NCBI GenBank assembly: GCA_002811645.1
Contig: PDIP01000033.1
Location: 24,516-88,515 of the forward strand
From: Corallochytrium limacisporum
Taxonomy: Eukaryota > Opisthokonta
Length of the DNA stretch: 64,000 nucleotides
Direction: 5' to 3'
The position numbers and the translations under genes were made by a program. The notes under the pieces were generated by a model. That model was not told where the DNA came from. It saw only the letters and a program-made list of their open reading frames with translations, and did no database searches. The stretch's first letter is position 1. Each line of letters begins with the position of its first letter. Positions 56,601 to 64,000 of this stretch are shown here, in pieces.

Positions 56601-57377
56601 TTTGTGCGTCAGGACCAGCGCAACGCCTCGCTTGACCTTGAGGCTTCGCAATTACAGAAGTGGGTCACAGAGCAACTGGCCGACGTGCTGTGCAATGAGA
56701 TCCCGGTCATGAATCGGATGCTCAAGGCAGATCATCTCAGCAAAGTCGAGCAAACTGCCGCATTCCCTGTGCTGCCGGGTTCCCATCTGCCTCTCAACGA
56801 TCCCACCCTTGAGTTGGTCAAGAGTGTCTGTCATGTTCTTATGCTAGATAAGCGCATTACCAAAGATATGCAGAGCCTCAAAAACAGCCTGCTACTGCAG
56901 ATGGACATGCGCCAGTTCAGCGATGAGGTCGTCTTCCGCAACCCTTGCATGAGCTTCGAGATCAAGAACGTGGTGTGCCAGAGCTGCCAGGTCGGCAATA
57001 ACATTGATATTTGCAGTGACTTCCTCACTGATGAAGAGACGGGCCAGGTAGTACTGGCCTGCCGATACTGTGAGACGCCCTTTGACCTGGCAGTCTTTGA
57101 TTACTTGCTTTGCGAGCAGCTGAATGACATGCTTGCGGCGTACCAGACGCAGGACCTCGAGTGCAGCAAGTGCCACCTAATCGCTACAAGCCACCTGGCC
57201 AAGACATGTACCTGCAGCGCTCCCTTGCGTGCCCGCATGCGTCCCAAGGTTTTGCGCGATCAGTTTCGCGTGCTGGACAACGTTGCCAACTTCTACAACT
57301 TCCAGAGCCTGAAGGAAAGCGTCGGATTTGTCCGCACATACGGTGGTGGTATGGGTGCGATGCCCACTGCCGCGTAA
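50604..57377 (+). CDS. POLE: DNA polymerase epsilon catalytic subunit
   Basis: 2257 aa, intronless. Leading-strand replicative polymerase. The exonuclease is intact: Exo I [12 protein letters not shown] (about 261), Exo II [12 protein letters not shown], Exo III [16 protein letters not shown]. Polymerase motif A [17 protein letters not shown] (about 613), B [20 protein letters not shown], and C [10 protein letters not shown] (about 840) are complete. The C-terminal inactive pol/exo half is present, and the last 140 residues hold two Cys4 modules ([13 protein letters not shown] with [23 protein letters not shown]) that bind the accessory subunit. Length matches yeast (2222) and human (2286). 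Converges on UFSP2, 109 bp between stops. Confidence 0.98.
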   Translation: [2257 protein letters not shown]

Positions 57378-57486
57378 CCGCAACAATGTGGAACTACAAT
57401 TAATGCTGTAATGGCACCGGACTGTAACCTTACAATTACTATAGTACACTGACTAGATTTTGGTCTGTAATCTTAACGAGATCGCA

Positions 57487-59286
57487 TTATCCACCAGCCA
57501 CTTTCCGGTCTGGCATCGGTAAGCAAACATTGTGAAAGTTGCCCTGCGTGCCCTTTACACTGAAGGTCTCCGCGGTGTGCCACGCAATGTACCCCCGTCT
57601 CTGGGCCTCGGCGAGACGCTCGGTTTCGAGAGCGTGTCCTCCGAGACTGCCTGGGTTGAACCGAAAGTGGGGATCGAGGACCAAAAACTCTGTTTCTGCC
57701 AAAGGAGCGTCCCGGACCCAACGCACTCCGCACAGTGTCTGTGCCTCTACTCCGCCGCCGATCATTCCTGGTGTTGCAAATGTTTGAAAGTGTTCCAAGA
57801 GATCCTCGCGGTGGTTGGCCAGGCCGCACACATCACCATCGGCAGCGACATGAATGATGCGGCAAGGAACCTCAAACTGGTCATCCAGGTAAGCACTGAC
57901 TTCCATTGAACCGATCCATTGGTCGTTGCGTGGAAGATCGCACATTGATTTACGCAACACGTCCTGGGTCTGACCACCATGGTGAGGCACTCTGCACTCA
58001 CAGCCGTGGCCCCGCAGTTCATCCGTGGCTGTGCGTTCGCAGCATCTCCCGGTGAGGATAAGATTACTCACTAAACTTTGCAGACTCCGATATGCACAGC
58101 CCCAGCCGGCGTCGGCGATGCCTTGCATTCCGTAGTGGAAGTAGACCACAGGGGTTGAGATGATGGCCACGCTGATATCCTTAGACAGTAACGATGATCC
58201 CAGTGGGACCAGCGACCGTTGAATCAATGGCAGGGCATGATGCGGGTAGATGCCCACCACTACTGGCCCCTCTGCCGCAGCCGTCGGTGACGATCCCACC
58301 CGCTTCTCCTTCTTGTGTTTGTTTGCAAACGATGGAGATGGTGATGACGCACAATGCAGTATCCCTAGTTGGTCCTGACTTCCTCCCATCATTGGGTCCG
58401 AATACCTTCGGAATGAGGTCTTCTTCGTCGACAGTGCCCCGTGGCCGCTCCACACAGGGTGCATCCTTGGATATCGGTGCGAGTGATAGATTGTGTCACA
58501 GGTCACCACCATCGTGCGGTCCGGATCGATGGTCGTCCGTACCACTGGATCCCCATCCTGGCTTCCGGCAACGAGTGCTTCAAAATCCACCACCGTGGGA
58601 CACTGAGGACAAGACTCTTCCTTGTGCTCCTTCTGATGTACTGCCACCCGGTTTAGAAAGGTGTCCAGGCTCGCTTTGAACTCCTCGGACTCTGTTCCAT
58701 TGATGTGGGCCCAGCAGGTCGATGATTCCTTCTTAACTGAGTTGCAATTTACGTCTTGAGGACATAGTATCACACGACAATGACAAGATGTCTGTCGCAC
58801 TGTCGCCAAAATGCTTGCAGTATCAGCCACCACACCAGTAACTGGTTCTCCAGTGTCGTCCACCCACCTGACTGCCCTCGAACGGATCCTCCACACAGAT
58901 TCATTGGTCGACACTCTGCTGTCACTTGCCCCCTGAATGGCAGATTCAACAAGTTTTATGTTGGGCTGTATGTTCATGTTGTTTCCAATGGGCCATAACA
59001 CGGCGGATCCGGTGTCACTGGGAACGCCTCTCCATCCATTCGCGGCAAATGAATTCGGGTCTTCTGTCTCACCGACGGTCCGCAGGTCGGTGAGGTAGAG
59101 TCTGGCGACCGTTCCTGAGTTTTCAACCGCAACAACCACAAATCCATTTATTCCAACCGCCTTTCCATCATCTGCACGACGAAGCTTGTCAACGAGCCTG
59201 AAGAACAATTCCGTCGGGATGACAGAGACCTGCAATTCATATGACCGATTTGCACACGCAGGCACAGACCACCAGCACTGTGCCAT
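57487..59286 (-). CDS. UFSP2: UFM1-specific cysteine protease 2
   Basis: 599 aa. UFSP2 processes UFM1 precursor and removes UFM1 from ER-surface substrates such as ribosomal uL24. Catalytic signature HYGMQGIADAGWGCAYRSLQ (nucleophile Cys in GWGCAYR), NDQWIGSMEVSAYLDDQ, MIGGGVEAQTLCGVRW and the Asp-Pro-His box FLVLDPHFRF; it ends NVCLPMPDRKVAGG. All catalytic residues are present. The N-terminal half is divergent; the first in-frame ATG (MAQCWWSVPACANRS) was chosen. UFMylation is lost from many fungi, so its retention is informative about the lineage. Confidence 0.9.
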   Translation of the reverse strand: MAQCWWSVPACANRSYELQVSVIPTELFFRLVDKLRRADDGKAVGINGFVVVAVENSGTVARLYLTDLRTVGETEDPNSFAANGWRGVPSDTGSAVLWPIGNNMNIQPNIKLVESAIQGASDSRVSTNESVWRIRSRAVRWVDDTGEPVTGVVADTASILATVRQTSCHCRVILCPQDVNCNSVKKESSTCWAHINGTESEEFKASLDTFLNRVAVHQKEHKEESCPQCPTVVDFEALVAGSQDGDPVVRTTIDPDRTMVVTCDTIYHSHRYPRMHPVWSGHGALSTKKTSFRRYSDPMMGGSQDQLGILHCASSPSPSFANKHKKEKRVGSSPTAAAEGPVVVGIYPHHALPLIQRSLVPLGSSLLSKDISVAIISTPVVYFHYGMQGIADAGWGCAYRSLQSLVSNLILTGRCCERTATDELRGHGCECRVPHHGGQTQDVLRKSMCDLPRNDQWIGSMEVSAYLDDQFEVPCRIIHVAADGDVCGLANHREDLLEHFQTFATPGMIGGGVEAQTLCGVRWVRDAPLAETEFLVLDPHFRFNPGSLGGHALETERLAEAQRRGYIAWHTAETFSVKGTQGNFHNVCLPMPDRKVAGG

Positions 59287-59763
59287 TGTTGGTTTCGTTG
59301 CCAACTGGTCACACCATTATTATCTTCCCGTTTACCGGTGATGAGACGTGTTTACCGTATGCACACTCAACGGCTATCCGCGAGCCCCCGGGTCAATCTG
59401 TGTCCCCCTTCAAATACTGTGCGTCCGAGGACGAGGAAGGGAGGGTGGTCCCCGTTCATTTCGTAGTGGGGAATGGTTGGCCGACTCGGTGCAAGCGCTC
59501 GGGCGCATGTCATGTCATGAAAATATTGCAAAGGGTGTCTTTTGGTAAGCACAATGTATTTTCAGTAGTCTTTGTAAGTGATTTAAGAATGCATGAGACC
59601 TATAACTAATAAACAGACAAGTGATGTGACATGGAAGCGCCCTCGTCTCGGACTGTTCTCCTTGCTTGGCGTGCAAGGTACCTGACGACATTGAACTCAT
59701 CCCGGTTGCAAATTGCCAGTCGTGAGTTTGTTCCATTGACAATGATCTTGCTGCTCTTTCCGT
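59287..59763. other. Intergenic UFSP2 / SNF1
   Basis: A plus-strand 122-codon ATG ORF (59241-59609) overlaps the 5' end of UFSP2 on the opposite strand and is not convincing. It holds a donor-like GTAAGC near 59544. Confidence 0.35.
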
Positions 59764-61938
59764 TTAGCGACTAACAGCGAGTTCCGTGATTAGTTCTCCA
59801 CAGATTTTGAAGAACTCTTGGGTGAACCAGATCGGCTCTTCTTCAACAAGGGTGTTCCAGCGTTGGTTCGCTCGCTTGGGTGTCTCCGGGTCCTGTAAAA
59901 GCCCTGTGCTCTTGCGCACGATCGGGGTCAAGTCCCAACCCTCTCCCCCGGCCTTAGGCTCCTGCATCTGCGACTTGGCCTCCTGCAGGGCCGTCTCGGC
60001 GGCTTGCAAGTCCTTGTCCCGCCTCTCGGGATTGTCTTGGCTCTTGGACCGAGCCAGTTGCTGTGAAGTTGACCGCACGCGCTCTGGCCGCGGTACAACA
60101 GTAAGATTCTTGAAATCCAGCAAGAAATGCTTGTCGTCGACACGGTAGAGTTGCAACAGGATTTTGATGTCCATTTCAGTGTCTTTCTTTGCAGGACGCT
60201 TAGCCCACACTTGGTACGGTCCCACACACTTCCAGACATAGTTAAGTGCCTTAAGTGAGGCAAAGACCTCCTGCATGACATCCTCTGGCCGGTTCCTACT
60301 ACGAATGCCAAGGTGCCACTTGGACTTGCGTCCACTGGCACGGATTTGTGACCAGGTGGGCGGTACCCGTCCCGTTTCGAGGTCCTGTTCTGTAACAAAG
60401 CTCATAGGGTCATGCACGTGCAAGGACTTACGGACCTGATCCGGATCCGTTACGTAGCGATCGGCATCAATAGGCACCGAGCGGTTGTCCATCGCCAAAT
60501 GGTACGCAATCTTGAGCGCTGAGCGCGGGTCATCACTGTTCACGGCCTCGATAATTTCCTCGCGAGTCGCATTGCTGTTCTGCTGCACCTCGTCCAGGGC
60601 GGCTTCATCGAAAGTCTCTGTTCGTTCCTGCACGATGTGCGGCAGCAGATAGAGCGGCAGTTTCTCCAAGAACCATGGACTCTCGATGATTTCCGCGATA
60701 GTTGCACGCTTCAGTGGGTTTACGTTCAGCGTGCGCACTAGAATCCGCGCTGCCCCTTCGCTGACATGGTCCGGAATAGTAAACTTTCCGGCTTTGATTT
60801 TTTTGAACAGATTCGGAATGTACTCGTCGTCGAACGGTAGCCGACCGCAAAGCAGGGCAAACAGAATGACACCACAGCTCCATACATCAACTTCCGGTCC
60901 CACGTACAGCTGCCCACTGATGACTTCCGGCGCTGCGTAGTTTGGTGATCCGCAAGATGTCTGCAGAAAGTCACCGTCCGTCATCATGCAGCTCAAGCCA
61001 AAGTCCGCAATCTTAATATTCATGGCCGAGTCCAGCAGCAAGTTTTCCGGCTTCAAGTCACGATGGACAACCATGTGCCGGTGGCAATAGTCAATACCCG
61101 ATATAATCTGTTGGAAGAACCGGCGTGCTTCGTTCTCGCTCAGGCGTCCGTGCTTGACAATGTAGTCGAATAGCTCTCCTCCGCTCACGTATTCCATAAT
61201 CATGAAAATGTCTGTTGGCGTTGTGATGACTTCGTAGAGCTTGATAACATGAGGATGGCGGAAAAGCTTCAGGTTCTGAATCTCTCGCTTAATCTTTGAC
61301 TTCATATCCAGGCTCTTAATCTTCTTCCGGTTCAGAATCTTTACCGCTACTTTGTGCTTGGTCAGAGTATGCTCAGCAATCTTTACTTTACCGAATGTAC
61401 CCACACCGAGAGTCTCGCCCAAAATGTACTGTCCAATCTGCAGGTGTCCCCGTGCGGCATCAATCGACTGTCCTCGGTTCACGGTCTCCAGGAACGGCGC
61501 CAGTGACTGCTGGCCATCCCCACTGGTACCGAACAGCCGTTCTCCCTGCACTCGGTAACCACTGACATCCTGACCAGAAGGTGCTGTGAACCGACCAGGG
61601 CTGACAGGAATGTTCCGTGCAGGCGATGCCCCAGCGGTCTTTGTAGTCTGTGGAACGGCCCGCCGTGCTGGACTCATAACCCCGGCTTGGATCGGTTCCC
61701 GTGCAGTAAGTGGGGATTGTGCTAGTTCTCTGCTTGTCCGCATCGGCTGCTTTTTCGTTTGCGGATTCAATGGCACACCTGCTGGTTGCGACCCGGTAGA
61801 AATGCCTGTCGAACGGGAGTCACTACTATTGGAAACGCCTGCACCGTCTTTGTTAGTGGTTCCCTTGTCATCGCCGTCTTTCTTGTTCTTTTCGTCAATA
61901 ACCTTTTGGATATCGCTCATAAGCAATGGGTGTGCCAT
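59764..61938 (-). CDS. SNF1: SNF1/AMPK alpha catalytic subunit
   Basis: 724 aa serine/threonine kinase, energy-stress regulator. A disordered N-terminal extension (about 165 residues, rich in Ser, Thr and Pro) precedes the kinase domain (about 168-420): YILGETLGVGTFGKVKIAEH, VAVKILNR, VVHRDLKPENLLLDSA, DFGLSCMMTDGDFLQTSCGS with the activation-loop Thr, and NYAAPEVISGQLYVGPEVDV. An auto-inhibitory/UBA-like helix set follows (EVQQNSNATREEIIEAVNSD), then the C-terminal regulatory region with SKWHLGIRSRNRPEDVMQEV and a final helix FFKICGELITELAVSR. ATG start. It probably acts in the same glycogen and energy pathway as the CBM21-PP1 subunit. Confidence 0.95.
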   Translation of the reverse strand: MAHPLLMSDIQKVIDEKNKKDGDDKGTTNKDGAGVSNSSDSRSTGISTGSQPAGVPLNPQTKKQPMRTSRELAQSPLTAREPIQAGVMSPARRAVPQTTKTAGASPARNIPVSPGRFTAPSGQDVSGYRVQGERLFGTSGDGQQSLAPFLETVNRGQSIDAARGHLQIGQYILGETLGVGTFGKVKIAEHTLTKHKVAVKILNRKKIKSLDMKSKIKREIQNLKLFRHPHVIKLYEVITTPTDIFMIMEYVSGGELFDYIVKHGRLSENEARRFFQQIISGIDYCHRHMVVHRDLKPENLLLDSAMNIKIADFGLSCMMTDGDFLQTSCGSPNYAAPEVISGQLYVGPEVDVWSCGVILFALLCGRLPFDDEYIPNLFKKIKAGKFTIPDHVSEGAARILVRTLNVNPLKRATIAEIIESPWFLEKLPLYLLPHIVQERTETFDEAALDEVQQNSNATREEIIEAVNSDDPRSALKIAYHLAMDNRSVPIDADRYVTDPDQVRKSLHVHDPMSFVTEQDLETGRVPPTWSQIRASGRKSKWHLGIRSRNRPEDVMQEVFASLKALNYVWKCVGPYQVWAKRPAKKDTEMDIKILLQLYRVDDKHFLLDFKNLTVVPRPERVRSTSQQLARSKSQDNPERRDKDLQAAETALQEAKSQMQEPKAGGEGWDLTPIVRKSTGLLQDPETPKRANQRWNTLVEEEPIWFTQEFFKICGELITELAVSR

Positions 61939-62171
61939 GGCTGACTTCCCTACGACACCTCAAAACAATGGGAGGCTCTTTCCTTGTTTTCTTTTTTCCG
62001 AGTATTCTATGAGTTCGAGCGTCAAGTGGCCAAGTTAAAGAATCTACGAAACACCCAACATGCTACTTCGACAACAGTGCGTATCTCTCTTGACTGTACT
62101 GTATCTTCGTGCTTCTCCAGAAAATTCCTTCAGGACAATTTCCCTGAACACATTTTATTTTGTAGTCACTA

Positions 62172-62368
62172 TTACAGGAGATCTCCTTGTGTTCTTTCTG
62201 AAGGCTGTATGTTGAAACCAGCAGATTCTGTGTGTTCATACTGGCGAATGCTGGGAATTTCATACCTTCGCATTCCGTAAACACCAAAGGAAAATACCCA
62301 AAAAATAATCCACACTGCCATCACTGTAACCCGAACGGTTCGTGCCCACAAGCCACCGCCGTAGGTCA
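62172..62368 (-). CDS. Candidate exon of a small single-span membrane protein
   Basis: A minus-strand frame that starts after an acceptor-like AATTGTCAG and reads TYGGGLWARTVRVTVMAVWI, then IFWVFSFGVYGMRRYEIPSI, to a TAA. It has one hydrophobic span followed by a basic/aromatic tail. There is no ATG at the beginning of the frame, so an upstream exon would be needed. Unidentified. Confidence 0.3.
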
Positions 62369-62569
62369 CTGACAATTGCTGACCATGGCAACTTTGCTAG
62401 GCCCAATGGAAGGAAAACTATCCACAATAAAAAAACACGGCCACAAACAGAAAGCAACAAATCAAAGGCCGGCCAACCCCCACCCCCCCTCCCCCACTAC
62501 CGCTTTCCTCCTTTATTTCTTTTTTGGCGTCAGCCCGGGCCACGAAACGACAGAGCCAAGAGCTAAAAA

Positions 62570-62810
62570 GGCTGGCGGAGAGGAGAGAGAGAGGGGAGAG
62601 AGGCAGAAGAGAGGAGAACCTCTCGGGAAGGGAGGGGGGGAGGGAGAGAGAGGGAGGGGGAGCGAGGCGACAGGGCGCGCACAGCACACGCACACCGCGC
62701 AGAGTCAGAGAGACCGAGAGACACAGAGAGAGAGAGACACACACACACAGAGACAGAGAGAGAGAGACGGAGAGGGAGAAAGAGAGTGTGTGAGTGTGAG
62801 TGTGTGAGGC
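62570..62810 (+). repeat. Purine-rich GA/GT simple-sequence region
   Basis: Imperfect (GA)n with GGGA and CACA interruptions, ending in GTGTGTGAG repeats. Confidence 0.85.
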
Positions 62811-64000
62811 ACGCCCGCCCGTCCCGGCTCCCTGCCCTCCTCCGTCCCTGCTTCTCCCGATCAGGCCATGTCATCACCACCGACCGATCTCAGGGGATGA
62901 TGGCCTCAGAGCACACCGGCGACGTGTGTGCAAACGGTTCTTGTGGCTGTCGTGCGTTGGTTTTTAGATTTCTTTCTTTCTATGTTTCTACGTGCGGTAC
63001 GTTTTCCTTCGGTGCAAATTAAAAAATAGCCAAGAATTTCATTCTTTTTTGTTGTTGTTGTTTTTTTTTGGTTTTGTTTTTGTTGAGAAATGCGTCTCGC
63101 CCTCCCTTCCTGGCTTGCTCGCTCTGGCACACCCCCCCTCCCCCCCCGGTACCAGCACCAGCCTCCCTTCGCCTTGCGCTGTGAATGGATCGGTGTTTGG
63201 TACCGGTACTTTTCGTACTGTGCACCTTCGCTCTGTCGTAAATGAAAGAAACCTTTCCGGAAAGATCGTGGTTGTACCGGAAAGGCTCCCGCGAGGCCGC
63301 CGGGTCCCCGCCGGAGGGGAGGGGTCCGGTACGTACGTGCACACGCAAGCGGACAGACTGTAGTAGTAAATGTATTGGGAGATTGGTGACTTTGTGTTTG
63401 GGGGCCATGTTGAAAGGGTTTGAGAGTGGCACCCCAAGCATCAGATGCATCCCCTCCCCCGGGGCCGGGAGGATTCCAGTGATGATCATCTCTAGCGGTA
63501 TTTCAGTACTGAAACTGGTAAGAAATGGCCCTTTTTTGACTGGGGAGACCGAAGAGATTGGGTCCCACCGCGAACCGCAGCGACCCACGGCACCACTCTT
63601 CCTCTCCGGCGGCTGGTTGGTGTCCCCAGTCCAAAGAATGGGGAAATTGCGTAGTGAAACAAGGGCCACGGAATCGGGCTGCACCATAACAGGCAGGATA
63701 AGCACCCGTTTCCAATTTCTTTTTTTGGTGGGGTAGAGGGAGAGAGGGAAGGGGCTGCCTATGCTAGGGCTATGAGGTTTTTTTCGTTTCGATTATATTT
63801 TTACTCTATTCTCTACGTTTTTATGCATTCCTTTTTGCTCAGTTCTTCGCGTGAAGTGAGACGGGCGAGGCAAGAACGAGGGTAGGGTATGAGCAGCGGA
63901 GGGGAAGGCCTGCCACGGGGAAGACGGGGGAAGCCGAGCCGCGGAGGCTACTGACCCCTCCCCTCCCTTCCCCCCCCCCCCGGGGGGAGGGGGGGGGTGC

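Larger units (their letters stand above)
61939..64000. other. SNF1 5' region and low-complexity right end
   Basis: Purine-rich GA/GT simple sequence at about 62570-62810, T-rich at 63040-63080, C/G runs at 63130 and 63970-63999 (C12 followed by a broken G run). Overlapping ORFs on both strands at 63019-63736 have mixed low-complexity content and are not called. One short frame (62172-62368) is listed separately. Confidence 0.45.

Noticed and set aside
59241-59609. 122-codon plus-strand ORF
   Set aside because: Overlaps the 5' end of UFSP2 on the other strand and shows no domain; likely chance.
63019-63736. Overlapping long ORFs on both strands at the right end
   Set aside because: Low-complexity translation on both strands and no recognisable motif; one cannot be preferred over the other.

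Overview
The window is nuclear DNA of a compact, intron-poor eukaryote. No gene has a bacterial ribosome-binding site or operon spacing. Very long proteins such as DNA polymerase epsilon (2257 aa) and a BIG-type Sec7 ARF-GEF (1750 aa) are single uninterrupted reading frames. The gene set looks opisthokont: APC2, MCMBP, FANCL, an SNF1/AMPK alpha kinase, a CBM21 glycogen-targeting PP1 subunit, a UBAP1-type ESCRT-I subunit, a DPY19 C-mannosyltransferase and SETD9. My best guess is an early-diverging fungus or another unicellular opisthokont. I cannot fix the lineage from sequence alone.

Layout, left to right: a partial minus-strand ORF at the edge; APC2(+); a broken ARL3-like GTPase relic(-); MINPP1(+) / MCMBP(-); NOP53(-); FANCL(+) / CHMP6(-); a coiled-coil gene(-) with a 54-nt intron and frame breaks; a poorly occupied stretch at 14.9-20.0 kb with two candidate small genes; a claudin-like membrane protein(+) / gamma-glutamyl hydrolase(-); UBAP1-like(+) / CBM21 protein(-); a 3.1-kb gap with tandem repeats and one candidate exon; DPY19(+) / RibD_C-type reductase(-); BIG Sec7(+) / ELP4(-); a PAAT-like unknown(+) / AAE3-Pcs60-type acyl-CoA ligase(-); SETD9(+) / calnexin(-); POLE(+) / UFSP2(-); SNF1(-); then about 2 kb of low-complexity DNA.

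The genes alternate strands. Eleven pairs converge, ten of them with only about 70-175 bp between stop codons, and divergent starts are separated by much longer C/G-tract-rich gaps. A recurrent element (core GGGGCCTATTTT or CGGGAGTCTATTTTT) lies in these gaps, mostly in the sense orientation about 260-455 bp upstream of start codons, and looks like a promoter module.

Shared cell biology includes the ER and secretory pathway (MINPP1 ending in SDEL, DPY19, calnexin with a shortened P-domain, UFSP2, GGH, BIG), ESCRT (UBAP1-like ESCRT-I and CHMP6 ESCRT-III), genome duplication and repair (POLE, MCMBP, FANCL, APC2) and glycogen/energy control (SNF1, CBM21-PP1). No clear tRNA, rRNA, CRISPR or intact transposon was seen. 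Starts given here are ATG codons. Where the longest open frame began at GTG or TTG, the first sensible in-frame ATG was used.
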